Assembly (NCBI GenBank): GCA_900757495.1
Contig: CAAENX010000014.1
Span: forward strand, 1-64,000
Length of the DNA stretch: 64,000 nt
Direction of reading: 5' to 3'
Origin: an uncultured Collinsella sp.
Lineage (GTDB): Bacteria; Actinomycetota; Coriobacteriia; Coriobacteriales; Coriobacteriaceae
A program made the position numbers and the translations under genes. Each line of letters begins with the position of its first letter. Position 1 is the first letter of the stretch. The notes beneath the pieces were generated by a model. The model ran no database searches, was not told the DNA's origin, and saw only the letters and a program-made list of their open reading frames with translations. Below are positions 26,756 to 34,704 of the stretch, one piece after another.

Positions 26756-27094
26756 ATGGAATATCGACAGACAGATGGCAAAACTCGACGCGTGCACAAG
26801 CAGTATGTGGACGTCGTGGCCCGCATCCTTGCGGGCGGGCAAGTCGTGCCGGTCACCGTCTGCTGGGTCGACGGCCGTTGTTTTACGATCGACGAAATTA
26901 TCTCGACCACCGGGTTTGGCCTGACGGTTCACGGCGTTCGTACGGCAACCTATAAGGTTCGTTTTGGCGGACATGCGACCGAGTTGTATCTGGAGGACCA
27001 GGCGCGCGAGCGGGCGGATGGCTCGCAGGCGCACGTGATGCGTTGGTGGGTATGGGCGTTTGACCGTACGCTTGAGGGCGAGCGCCGCAGGTAA
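26756..27094 (+). CDS. Small DUF6504-like protein under an SOS-like promoter
   Basis: A 112-residue soluble protein beginning MEYRQTDGKTRRVHKQYVDVV, with a beta-rich body (VTVCWVDGRCFTIDEI) and a WWVWAF aromatic cluster near the end. It resembles small actinobacterial proteins of the DUF6504 type that I recall near translesion-polymerase genes; that resemblance is from memory and not certain. ATG 26735 is an alternative start. The possible LexA box in the promoter would fit a DNA-damage role. No close neighbour shares an operon with it. Confidence 0.65.
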   Translation: MEYRQTDGKTRRVHKQYVDVVARILAGGQVVPVTVCWVDGRCFTIDEIISTTGFGLTVHGVRTATYKVRFGGHATELYLEDQARERADGSQAHVMRWWVWAFDRTLEGERRR

Positions 27095-27179
27095 GAGCGC
27101 ACGGCATTCGGGTACAATGGCAGGGATATTGTCGCCTACGGCGCCGTTATTTGTGGCGCTTTTTGAAAGGACGAAGTAT

Positions 27180-27875
27180 ATGAACGATATCCAGGGCTAT
27201 CAGAACGGCCCCGTCGAGACCGGCGCAAGCCGCGCCAAGGAGATGTCGCCGCGCGCGTACAATCTCGCCATGTCTGCCCTGATCTTCTTGGGCTTTTGCG
27301 CCATGGGCGCCGGCGCCTACTTTACGAGCACCATGTCGTTTGCGCGCATGATGATGAGCGGCGCCGCCCTACCGCTGGTCTTTGGCTCGTTTATTTTGAC
27401 CATCGTCGGCATGGTCATGATGTCGGCTGCTGCGGGCAAGCAGTCCGTGGGCCTGTCCCTTGTGGGCTACGTAATCTTTGCGAGTACCTTTGGCCTGACC
27501 GCGTCGTTTGGTCTCGCCAACTACGACCTGCCTACCATTAACACCGCCTTTATCGCCACGGCCGCCATCACCTTTGTCTTTGGTGCGCTGGGCGTGACCT
27601 TCCCCAAGTTTTTCCAGCGTGTGTATGGCATTGGTTTTGGCATCCTGCTTGCCACGATTCTGGTCGAGATCGTGCTGATGTTCATGGGCGTTTCGCAGTC
27701 CATCACCGACCTGATCGTGATCGTGGTGTTCGCCGGCTTTATTGGCTACGACACCTATGTTGCCACGACGGTGCCGCCCACGCTTCCCAATGCGGTGCTC
27801 ATGGCATCCAACCTGTTCGTGGACATCATCAACGTGTTCCTGCGCATTCTGAACATCCTCGGCCGTCGCGATTAA
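27180..27875 (+). CDS. Bax inhibitor-1/YccA-family membrane protein
   Basis: A 231-residue protein with seven predicted membrane helices after a 35-residue polar N-terminus. The last helices carry the BI-1 pattern with acidic residues in the membrane (VVFAGFIGYDTYVA near residue 185). Bacterial BI-1 proteins are pH-sensitive calcium or ion leak channels (BsYetJ type); some act in quality control with FtsH. ATG 27180 follows GAAAGGACG. A single-gene unit with its own terminator. Confidence 0.88.
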   Translation: MNDIQGYQNGPVETGASRAKEMSPRAYNLAMSALIFLGFCAMGAGAYFTSTMSFARMMMSGAALPLVFGSFILTIVGMVMMSAAAGKQSVGLSLVGYVIFASTFGLTASFGLANYDLPTINTAFIATAAITFVFGALGVTFPKFFQRVYGIGFGILLATILVEIVLMFMGVSQSITDLIVIVVFAGFIGYDTYVATTVPPTLPNAVLMASNLFVDIINVFLRILNILGRRD

Positions 27876-27924
27876 AGCGCGGCATTGCGATGCTTCCTGC
27901 CGGACGCGGTAAAACGATGTGAAA

Positions 27925-27950
27925 GGCGGTCCTGCGGGGCCGTCTTTTTT
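27925..27950 (+). terminator. Terminator after the BI-1 gene
   Basis: GGCGGTCC (27925-27932) pairs with GGGCCGTC (27937-27944), allowing two G-U pairs, followed by six T residues. Confidence 0.8.
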
Positions 27951-28016
27951 GTGCACGGCGGGGTATCATGGATGGGAAAAAGCCGACACCGGCAGCGACA
28001 GGAAAGGTGACCACTT

Positions 28017-29150
28017 ATGGCAGACGTCGACAACAGGAACCGTAACCGCAGGCCCAACCGCGCGGGACAGCCCAACCCCAAGCGTGAGGCGCGTGCCAAG
28101 GCCGCCGAGCGCCATGTGGCGGCTGTGTCCGAGGCCTGCGCCAAGGATATCGAGCGCTCGCTTGTCGGCGTTCGCGAATTCGACGGTATGCCTGCCGGTT
28201 TTGTCGCGGCGATGAAGGCCAAGGTCCAGAAGGCAGCGGCTGCTGAGGAGCCGGTTGCCGAGGTTGTGGAGGCCGACGCTGCCGTGGTTGAGGCCGCCGA
28301 GGTGGAGACTGCGGTCGAGTCCGAGGTGGCACCCGAGTCCACTGAGTCGGCCGACGGGGCTGAGTCCGCGCCCGCGGAGGAGGCTGCTCCGGTCCTGCCT
28401 GAGGTCACCGTGCTTGATGCCTCCGCCACGCAGGCAATCCTCGATAACGGTCGCGGCTATGCGCAGTTCTGCGATATGGCCGTGCTCGCCTTTGCCTCGT
28501 TTACCAATCCGGGCGGCGGTTATATCCAGGGCTACCTGGGCCAGGAGGCGATGCTCTGCGCCGATTCGTACCTGTGCAACGTGCTCGACAAGCAGCGCAA
28601 GTGGTACGGCGAGAACCGTCGCCGCAACATCAACTGCGAGCTTTACCGCAATCGTGCGCTGGTGGTGCCCGCCGTGCGCTTCGACCGCAACCACGTGCAC
28701 GCATACGCCGATGTGATCGTTGCCGCCGCACCTAACGTCAAGCGTGCCCGCCAGGAGTACCGCGTGAGCGAAGACGCCCTGTTGGATGCCCTGCGCGACC
28801 GTATCCGCTTTGTCCTTGCCATCTGCGATGAGCTGGGTCGCGAGAAGCTCGTGCTGGGTGCTTGGGGCTGTGACAATAACGGCTTTGATGCCGAGGCCGT
28901 GGCCGAGCTCTTCCGTAAGGAGCTCGCGTCGGGCGACTTTAAGGTCAAGCAGGTGTTCTTTGCCGTGCCTTCTACGCGCTGGGATGAGGACTTTGCCAAG
29001 TTCGAGCACGTATTGGCAAACTTCCCCGAGCGCAACGAGGAGTCCTATGCTCAGGTTGCCGCCCGCACCGCAGCCGCCCGTGCCGCCGAGCAGGCTCAGG
29101 CCGCTGCCGAGGATGACGAGGATGACGACGACTGGCGCAAGTACCTGTAA
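28017..29150 (+). CDS. TIGR02452-type microbial PARG-like macrodomain protein with altered signature
   Basis: The C-terminal part (about residues 135-345) matches the TIGR02452/microbial PARG family of ADP-ribose-binding proteins: FTNPGGGY (162-169), an AWGCDNNGF loop and a phosphate-binding region. In active bacterial PARG the signature is GGG-X6-8-QEE. Here it reads G166-168, seven residues, then Q176-E177-A178, so the second Glu, normally catalytic, is Ala. The N-terminal 130 residues are basic at first and then a long Glu/Ala/Val-rich low-complexity stretch. It may bind rather than cut ADP-ribose, or use another residue. Confidence 0.8.
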   Translation: MADVDNRNRNRRPNRAGQPNPKREARAKAAERHVAAVSEACAKDIERSLVGVREFDGMPAGFVAAMKAKVQKAAAAEEPVAEVVEADAAVVEAAEVETAVESEVAPESTESADGAESAPAEEAAPVLPEVTVLDASATQAILDNGRGYAQFCDMAVLAFASFTNPGGGYIQGYLGQEAMLCADSYLCNVLDKQRKWYGENRRRNINCELYRNRALVVPAVRFDRNHVHAYADVIVAAAPNVKRARQEYRVSEDALLDALRDRIRFVLAICDELGREKLVLGAWGCDNNGFDAEAVAELFRKELASGDFKVKQVFFAVPSTRWDEDFAKFEHVLANFPERNEESYAQVAARTAAARAAEQAQAAAEDDEDDDDWRKYL

Positions 29151-29175
29151 ACGGTGCGCGTGATGCGATATACCG

Positions 29176-29206
29176 AGCCGACGGGGGCTGCTCCCGTCGG
29201 CTTTTT
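29176..29206 (+). terminator. Terminator after the PARG-like gene
   Basis: AGCCGACGGG (29176-29185) pairs perfectly with CCCGTCGGCT (29193-29202), followed by T residues up to 29206. Confidence 0.88.
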
Positions 29207-29225
29207 ATTGAGTGGGGAGCTTACG

Positions 29226-29885
29226 ATGAAAAACGTTCTATGCTTTGGTGACAGCAACACCTATGGTTACGATCCGGCGGGCATGCGCGACGGCACCGCG
29301 GTGCGCTATGCGCGGGATGTGCGCTGGTGTGGCGTGGCGCAGCGTGATCTGGGCGAGGGCTGGCATGTGATTGAGGAGGGGCTCAACGGCCGCACGACGG
29401 TGCGCGACGATATGTGCCATCTGGACACCAACCTCAACGGTATTCGCGCGCTTCCGATGCTGCTCGAGGCCCATAAGCCGCTGGACGCCATTGTGATCAT
29501 GCTGGGCACCAACGACTGCAAGACGGTCTTTAACGTGACAGCTTCCGATATCGCCCGTGGCGCCATGGCGCTGATTCGCGCCGTCCGCGCGTTTCCGTGG
29601 ACCGACGCTGCGCCTTGCCCGCGCATCCTGCTGATGGCTCCTATCAAGATTAAGCCGCAAATCGCCGATGTGTATATGACCGACTTTGACGAGCATTCCG
29701 TTGAGGCATCTGAACATTTTGGCGAGTACTATGCGCACGTGGCCGAGCAGTTTGGCTGCGACTTTTTGAATGCCGCCGAGTTTGCCGAGCCGGGCGATAT
29801 CGACTATCTGCATATGATGCCCGAAAGCCACGAGAGCTTGGGACATGCCGTGGCAGCCAAGCTCCAAGAGATGCTCGGTGAATAG
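29226..29885 (+). CDS. SGNH/GDSL-family hydrolase
   Basis: A 219-residue cytoplasmic esterase-type protein. Block I FGDSNTYGY has the catalytic Ser10, block III GTND is at residues 94-97, and a C-terminal His lies in the MMPESHESLGH region as the likely last triad member. Close relatives include arylesterases and acyl hydrolases; the substrate is unknown. No signal peptide is seen. ATG 29226 follows GGGGAGC at good spacing. Confidence 0.85.
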   Translation: MKNVLCFGDSNTYGYDPAGMRDGTAVRYARDVRWCGVAQRDLGEGWHVIEEGLNGRTTVRDDMCHLDTNLNGIRALPMLLEAHKPLDAIVIMLGTNDCKTVFNVTASDIARGAMALIRAVRAFPWTDAAPCPRILLMAPIKIKPQIADVYMTDFDEHSVEASEHFGEYYAHVAEQFGCDFLNAAEFAEPGDIDYLHMMPESHESLGHAVAAKLQEMLGE

Positions 29886-29894
29886 CGCAGCCTC

Positions 29895-29933
29895 AAGCCA
29901 CCACAAAAGGGACAGACGCCTTTGTGGTGGCTT
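29895..29933 (+). terminator. Palindrome after the SGNH hydrolase gene, terminator-like
   Basis: AAGCCACCACAAA (29895-29907) and TTTGTGGTGGCTT (29921-29933) form a perfect 13-bp stem whose loop contains GGGACAG. Only a short T run follows. It may be a terminator or an intergenic palindromic element. Confidence 0.6.
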
Positions 29934-29964
29934 TGCCCGGGTAAACGAACGGCTTGGCTCCCAT

Positions 29965-30576
29965 ATGGGCATGGACGAGCTCATCGACCTCTTTGCCGAG
30001 GGCGATGAGCTCGTCTCCAATACCGCTTTCGAAGATTTGGATCTTGCCTATGACGTTGCGAACGGCGCGACCTTCGATGGCGTCGTGTTCCGGTCTTGCG
30101 AGTTCGATGGTGTTGACTGGAGCGGCTCGACGTTTCGCGACGTGGTGTTTCGCGGTTGCCGCTTTATCCGCTGCAACATGGAAGGCTGTTGGCTCAATCG
30201 CTGCGACTTCGTCGATTGCTCGGCACCGGGACTCAACTTGCTCAGGGCGCGTCTGTCGAGTGTGTCGTTTACATTGTGCGATTTGAGCTATGCGAACCTT
30301 TCGGAGGGAAGCATTGGCCCCATGGCTGCGCGTGACACGCGTTTGACCGAGGCCGCACTCCAGGGGGCAAAGCTGGGGCAATTGCGCTTGGACGGCTGCG
30401 ACCTGACGCGAATCGATGTGTTCAAGACGCCGCTTTCCGGCGTGGATGTATCGTGTTGTACGTTCGCGGCTCCTGTCGTCTCGGGCGACTACCATGAGCT
30501 GCGTGGCCTGACGGTTAATGCCGAGCAGGCGCTTGCCCTTTCGGGCTTGCTCGGCATCCAACTTGCCGACGAATAG
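29965..30576 (+). CDS. Pentapeptide-repeat-like protein
   Basis: A 203-residue protein whose middle (about residues 28-165) follows the pentapeptide pattern A/C-(D/N)-(L/F)-x-x, for example FDGVVFRSCEFDGVDWSGS and CNMEGCWLNRCDFVDC. Such repeats fold as a right-handed beta helix. Some family members mimic DNA and protect gyrase from quinolones, but no specific function follows from sequence. It is rich in cysteine for a cytoplasmic protein. The start site lacks a good Shine-Dalgarno sequence; ATG 29971 is also possible. Confidence 0.75.
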   Translation: MGMDELIDLFAEGDELVSNTAFEDLDLAYDVANGATFDGVVFRSCEFDGVDWSGSTFRDVVFRGCRFIRCNMEGCWLNRCDFVDCSAPGLNLLRARLSSVSFTLCDLSYANLSEGSIGPMAARDTRLTEAALQGAKLGQLRLDGCDLTRIDVFKTPLSGVDVSCCTFAAPVVSGDYHELRGLTVNAEQALALSGLLGIQLADE

Positions 30577-30612
30577 GCGCCCCGGTCCTTTGCTCGACCG
30601 CTATCTAAAATC

Positions 30613-30679
30613 AAACCGTCGCAACATTCGATGATTTTTCGCGTTTGCGCGATTTTCATCGAATGTTGCGACGGTTTTT
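30613..30679. terminator. Long bidirectional hairpin between convergent genes
   Basis: Perfect 22-bp arms at 30613-30634 and 30656-30677 (AAACCGTCGCAACATTCG in the left arm) enclose an inner CGCG-TTTG-CGCG hairpin. T residues follow on the plus strand and A residues precede it, so it can serve both the plus-strand pentapeptide gene and the minus-strand thiD. Confidence 0.8.
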
Positions 30680-30721
30680 GGTGCAAGGTAGCCTGTCCCT
30701 TTTTGGCAGGTTGCTGGCTAT

Positions 30722-31552
30722 TTAGTACTGCCACATGTGGTTGACGGGGCCAGAGCCTTTGCCCATGTCAAAGCCGGCGGCGAGAGCGCCGGTTAGGTAG
30801 GCCTTGCCGGCGTTGATGGCGTCGGCAAGTTCCATGCCCTGGGCCAGCGCGCAGGCGATGGCGGATGAGAGCGTGCAGCCGGTGCCGTGCGTGTTGTCGG
30901 TCTCAATGCGCTTGTGGCGAAACCACGTGGTGAGCGGATCGCCCAGGTGGTTGCCCTCGTCATCGAGGGGCGCAGGCTCGGCCAGTACGTCGTTGGCCTC
31001 GTTGACAAAATGACCGCCCTTAACCAAGGCTGCGCAACCAAAGCGGCGGGTGAGGAGCATAGCGGCATTTTGTTGTGTGCGCTCGGAATCGACCTCGTAG
31101 TCGAGCAGCGCCATAGCCTCGGGAATGTTGGGGGTGATGACCGTTGCCAACGGGAACAGGCGGCGGGTGAGTGCCTCGGAGGCATCCTCGGCAATCAAGC
31201 GCGCGCCCGAGGTGGCGACCATGACGGGGTCGACGACCACGTTCGTTGCATTCCAAGCGCTCAGGCGGTCTGCGATGACTTCGATAATCTCGGCAGAGGA
31301 GACCATGCCGATCTTGACGGCGCTCGGGCGGATATCGTCAAAGACGGCGTCAATTTGCGCGGCTACGATATCTGGCGAGATATCCTGCACGGCGGTGACG
31401 CCCAGGGTGTTTTGCGCTGTGATGGCGGTTATGGCCGTCTCGGCATACAGGCGGTGCGCCGTGATGGTCTTGATGTCGGCCTGAATGCCGGCACCGCCGC
31501 TGGAATCGGATCCCGCGATGGACAGAACGGCGGGTACCTTACTGCGATCCAT
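30722..31552 (-). CDS. thiD: Hydroxymethylpyrimidine/phosphomethylpyrimidine kinase ThiD
   Basis: ThiD phosphorylates HMP and HMP-phosphate for thiamine synthesis. The 276-residue ribokinase-fold protein has the N-terminal substrate loop IAGSDSSGGAGIQADIKT, the VVDPVMVATSG segment and the C-terminal GTGCTLSSAIA anion hole with the catalytic Asp/Cys region. ATG 31552 follows AGGGAG by five bases. It lies downstream of thiC on the same strand, 178 bp away, so the two may share the TPP-controlled transcript or have separate starts. Confidence 0.93.
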   Translation of the reverse strand: MDRSKVPAVLSIAGSDSSGGAGIQADIKTITAHRLYAETAITAITAQNTLGVTAVQDISPDIVAAQIDAVFDDIRPSAVKIGMVSSAEIIEVIADRLSAWNATNVVVDPVMVATSGARLIAEDASEALTRRLFPLATVITPNIPEAMALLDYEVDSERTQQNAAMLLTRRFGCAALVKGGHFVNEANDVLAEPAPLDDEGNHLGDPLTTWFRHKRIETDNTHGTGCTLSSAIACALAQGMELADAINAGKAYLTGALAAGFDMGKGSGPVNHMWQY

Positions 31553-31730
31553 GCTCACTCCCTTGTCCGGTCGGATTCAAATGGGTCTTTAAGTCTGCAT
31601 TATAAAGATGCCCGGGCCGGCTGTATTCCGAACCCGGGCGGGCGATGCAATCTTTACGCAAATGTAAGCAAATGTTCACACGTCAACAATTGACGAACAC
31701 CATGTTACCGATTGCGGCTCCGGTGACGCG

Positions 31731-33065
31731 TTAATCCTCCATGCCGAGGTCGATCGTTGTGCCTTCGAACACCTTGTTAACGGTACGGACGGCGCACATC
31801 TTGCCACACATAGTGCAAGTGCCCTCGGTGGCGGCGGGAGACTCCTCGTAGCGCTTCTTGCCCGTAACTGGGTCGAGCGCGCACTTCCACATGGCGTCCC
31901 AGTCGAGCTTGCGGCGTGCCTGGCCCATCTTGTCGTCCATGTCGCGGGCGTGCGGCACCTTCTTGGCGATATCGGCGGCGTGTGCGGCGATCTTGGTAGC
32001 CATGAGGCCATCGAGCACGTCCTGGGCGTTGGGCAGGCACAAGTGCTCGGCCGGCGTCACGTAGCACAGGAAGTCGGCGCCGGAGCTGGCGGAGATGGCG
32101 CCACCGATGGCGGCGGTGATGTGGTCGTATCCCACACCGATATCGGTCACCAGCGGCCCGAGCACATAGAACGGGGCGTTGTGGCACAGGCGCTTCTGCA
32201 GTTTCATATTGGCGGCGATCTCGTCGAGCGCCATGTGGCCCGGTCCCTCGACCATGACCTGGACGCCGGCGGCCCATGCGCGCTTGCACAGCTTGCCCAG
32301 CTCGATCATCTCGGCGGTCTCGGTGGCATCGTTGGAGTCGTAGAGGCAGCCCGGGCGGCAGGAGTCGCCGAGCGAAATCGTCACGTCGTACTCGTGGCAA
32401 ATCTCGAGCAGCTCGTCAAAGTACTCGTAGAAGGGGTTTTCGTTGCCGGTGACCTCCATCCAGCCAAACAGCAGCGAACCGCCGCGGCTGACGATGTTCA
32501 TCAGGCGGCCGGTCTCCTTAAAGGTCTTGGTGACCGACTTGTTGATGCCGCAGTGGATGGTCATAAAGTCCACGCCGTCCTCGGCATGCGCGCGCACGAC
32601 CTCGAACAGGTCGTCCTTGGTCAGCTTGACCAGCGGCTTTTCCATGTAGCCGATGGCGTCGTACATGGGGACGGTGCCCACCATGAGTGGCGTCTCGTCG
32701 ATGAGCTGCTGGCGGAACTGGCGCGTCTTGCCCGAGTTGGAGAGGTCCATGATGGCGTCGGCGCCAAAGTCCTCGGCGATCTTGACCTTCTTCCACTCCT
32801 CGGCGGCATCGGCCTTGTCTCCCGAGATGCCCAGGTTGACGTTGACCTTGGTGGACAGGCCCTCGCCGACACCAAAGGCGTGCATGCCCTTTTTGATATG
32901 CACGATGTTGGCGGGAATGGCGATGCGGCCGTCGGCCACGCGCTCGCGGATGTACTCGGGGTCGCGATGCTCGCGCTCGGCAACCTCCTTCATCTGCGGT
33001 GTGATCTGCCCGGCGCGGGCGAAGTCGATTTGCGTGACGAGCTTGGGCTCGGTCTGTGTGCTCAT
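31731..33065 (-). CDS. thiC: Phosphomethylpyrimidine synthase ThiC
   Basis: ThiC is a radical-SAM enzyme that turns aminoimidazole ribotide into HMP-phosphate. The 444-residue length is that of the shorter anaerobe-type ThiC. The C-terminal cluster-binding cysteines are C417, C420 and C424 (CTMCGKMC), one residue tighter than the CX2CX4C of E. coli ThiC. The DSCRPGCLYDSND and VEGPGHMALDEI segments are typical. ATG 33065 is eight bases after the GGGAG that forms the end of the TPP riboswitch, so translation is probably controlled directly by thiamine pyrophosphate. Confidence 0.95.
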   Translation of the reverse strand: MSTQTEPKLVTQIDFARAGQITPQMKEVAEREHRDPEYIRERVADGRIAIPANIVHIKKGMHAFGVGEGLSTKVNVNLGISGDKADAAEEWKKVKIAEDFGADAIMDLSNSGKTRQFRQQLIDETPLMVGTVPMYDAIGYMEKPLVKLTKDDLFEVVRAHAEDGVDFMTIHCGINKSVTKTFKETGRLMNIVSRGGSLLFGWMEVTGNENPFYEYFDELLEICHEYDVTISLGDSCRPGCLYDSNDATETAEMIELGKLCKRAWAAGVQVMVEGPGHMALDEIAANMKLQKRLCHNAPFYVLGPLVTDIGVGYDHITAAIGGAISASSGADFLCYVTPAEHLCLPNAQDVLDGLMATKIAAHAADIAKKVPHARDMDDKMGQARRKLDWDAMWKCALDPVTGKKRYEESPAATEGTCTMCGKMCAVRTVNKVFEGTTIDLGMED

Positions 33066-33072
33066 TGGCACG

Positions 33073-33168
33073 GCTCCCTTCGTTGGCATTACCCATATCA
33101 GGTTTGCGGGTCAGGGCGGGCGCGCCCAATCTCAGCCTGCCGTCTTGTCCTGCAAGCTCCCCGTTATG
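33073..33168 (-). ncRNA. TPP riboswitch (THI element) of thiC
   Basis: Read on the minus strand, this leader contains the conserved THI-box parts in order: GGGGAGC near the 5 prime end, GGCTGAGATTGGG, GACCCGCAAACCTGAT and GGTAATGCCAACGAAGGGA. The final GAAGGGAG doubles as the Shine-Dalgarno sequence of thiC. No separate terminator hairpin fits before the start codon, so control at translation is inferred. Confidence 0.93.
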
Positions 33169-33235
33169 TCATGGGCTCAAGTATAGCCTGAATGGGTACG
33201 ATTGGGCCAACGAGCGTGCCTGTGGGGAGGCGAAC

Positions 33236-33751
33236 ATGGAAGACAAGCATCTATATCGAGAGACGCAATGGGATGTATCGGCCGAGGAAAGCCGTGCGCA
33301 CCATGGCCTTGTCGCGATTGGCTTTGCGGTGCTTGCCGTGCTGGTGATTGCCTTTTGTATCTGGACGTTTGGTGGTCGCGGCGGCGCTGCCTGGGAGTTT
33401 GAGGCCGACGATGCCCTGCCGATCATGACGGTGAAGGTTACGGGCGGCAATACCGTTGCCGCGCCGGGCGATTATTGGTACCCGCGCGATGAGTTTGTGC
33501 AGTTGCAGCTGAGTGGTGGGTCCATTCCAGGTGAAGAAATCGAACGCGTGACGTTTGACGCGGCGCTCAAAACGCTCACGGTGAAGCTCAAAGATCAAGG
33601 AGATGTGCCCACGACCATGGATATCGCCCTGACGGAATGGCGTCTGGAGCCTCCGACGGGTGTTGCGGTGTCCGAGGTGGAGCATGTCAAGATTACCTAT
33701 CAGGACGGCTCGACAAACGAAGTTGCCAAAGCCGACGGCTTGGCGGAATAG
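33236..33751 (+). CDS. Hypothetical single-pass membrane protein
   Basis: I do not recognise this 171-residue protein. It has a charged cytoplasmic start of about 23 residues, one transmembrane helix (about 24-45) and an extracytoplasmic beta-rich domain with no cysteine. The gene diverges from the thiC leader and has a good ribosome site, GGGGAGGCG, six bases before ATG. The ending overlaps no gene, and yaaA follows convergently. Nothing indicates a thiamine role beyond proximity. Confidence 0.7.
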   Translation: MEDKHLYRETQWDVSAEESRAHHGLVAIGFAVLAVLVIAFCIWTFGGRGGAAWEFEADDALPIMTVKVTGGNTVAAPGDYWYPRDEFVQLQLSGGSIPGEEIERVTFDAALKTLTVKLKDQGDVPTTMDIALTEWRLEPPTGVAVSEVEHVKITYQDGSTNEVAKADGLAE

Positions 33752-33791
33752 GCGCTGTGCCTAGGCAGCACATTCAAAAGTAGCGGTGGTC

Positions 33792-34601
33792 CTACAAGGG
33801 CTGTTCGTTCAGGAAGACCAAAGTGCTCTTATTTGAAAGCTCGGGAAAGTGGCGATAACCAACGTCGAACGCGGTGAGCCCGCTTACATCCTCGAGCTTG
33901 TTTTCTGCCATCCAGCGCACCATGGAGCCGCGTGCCTTTTTGCTGGCGGTCGAGCGCTGGATGGGCTTGCCGTTGCGGATGCCTTCGCCAAAGAGGCATG
34001 TGACGACCGTGGTATCGGTGGTGAGGCGGGGCAGAACGGCTTTGGCGTATTCCGCGCTCGCGAGGTTGACGATCGTAGCGTTGGAGCCCGCCGGAGCGAT
34101 GGCCAGTGCGAGCTTGTCGCCCCAAAACGCATAGAGGTCTCGGGCATCGTCGACGGCAAGCTTCGCGCCCATCTCCAGCCGATACGGTTCAACGGCATGA
34201 AAGGGGCGTACGCATCCGTAAAGGCCCGAGAGGATCCACAGATGGTCTTGCAGCCATGCGAGCTGCGCGGAATCCATCACCTCGGGCGCCATGCTCTGGT
34301 ATTGAATGCCGTGGTAGGACATGACGGCAGGAGAGAGGTGACGGGCGAGTGCGGGATTGTCGAGATCGCCGTTTTTCAGGATGGGCCCAAATTCATGCAG
34401 GGTGTTGAGGCAAGGCCCCAGCAGTTTGTCACTCACGTTCCATAGCGCCTGCAGGCCGCCGCTGCCTTCATTTCGTTCGATATCTAGCAGTGCGCGGTGG
34501 AGGCGAGTCGTCTCGCGCGCAAAAGGTGGAATGCCCAGGACTTCAAAAGCATCTTGGGCCGTACGCATCTGCTTGGCGGGCGAAATGATGACCTGCAGCA
34601 T
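33792..34601 (-). CDS. yaaA: YaaA-family (DUF328) peroxide-stress protein
   Basis: YaaA lowers free iron and protects against hydrogen peroxide in E. coli and binds DNA. The conserved N-terminal ISPAKQM motif, the YHGIQYQSM segment and the conserved C-terminal ASKKARGSMVRWM stretch are present. Length 269 residues is slightly longer than E. coli YaaA. ATG 34601 is preceded by GAGGAGAG. It runs convergent with the hypothetical membrane gene and downstream of the M18 peptidase. Confidence 0.9.
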   Translation of the reverse strand: MLQVIISPAKQMRTAQDAFEVLGIPPFARETTRLHRALLDIERNEGSGGLQALWNVSDKLLGPCLNTLHEFGPILKNGDLDNPALARHLSPAVMSYHGIQYQSMAPEVMDSAQLAWLQDHLWILSGLYGCVRPFHAVEPYRLEMGAKLAVDDARDLYAFWGDKLALAIAPAGSNATIVNLASAEYAKAVLPRLTTDTTVVTCLFGEGIRNGKPIQRSTASKKARGSMVRWMAENKLEDVSGLTAFDVGYRHFPELSNKSTLVFLNEQPL

Positions 34602-34624
34602 GGACTCTCCTCTGCCAAAAAAGA

Positions 34625-34691
34625 AGTTGCGGTGGAATACGGTCTGTTTTGGCCGTTTAGGGGCCAGTTTAGTCCGTATTTCACCGCAACT
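34625..34691. repeat. Intergenic palindromic element (copy 1)
   Basis: Arms AGTTGCGGTG (34625-34634) and CACCGCAACT (34682-34691) pair perfectly; the stem continues with one G-U pair and then AATACGG/CCGTATT. An inner TGGCC/GGCCA hairpin closes it. The left arm is 23 of 26 bases identical to the arm at 55203-55228. It lies between yaaA and the M18 peptidase gene and may terminate the latter. Confidence 0.7.
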
Positions 34692-34704
34692 GATGAAGGG
34701 TTGG

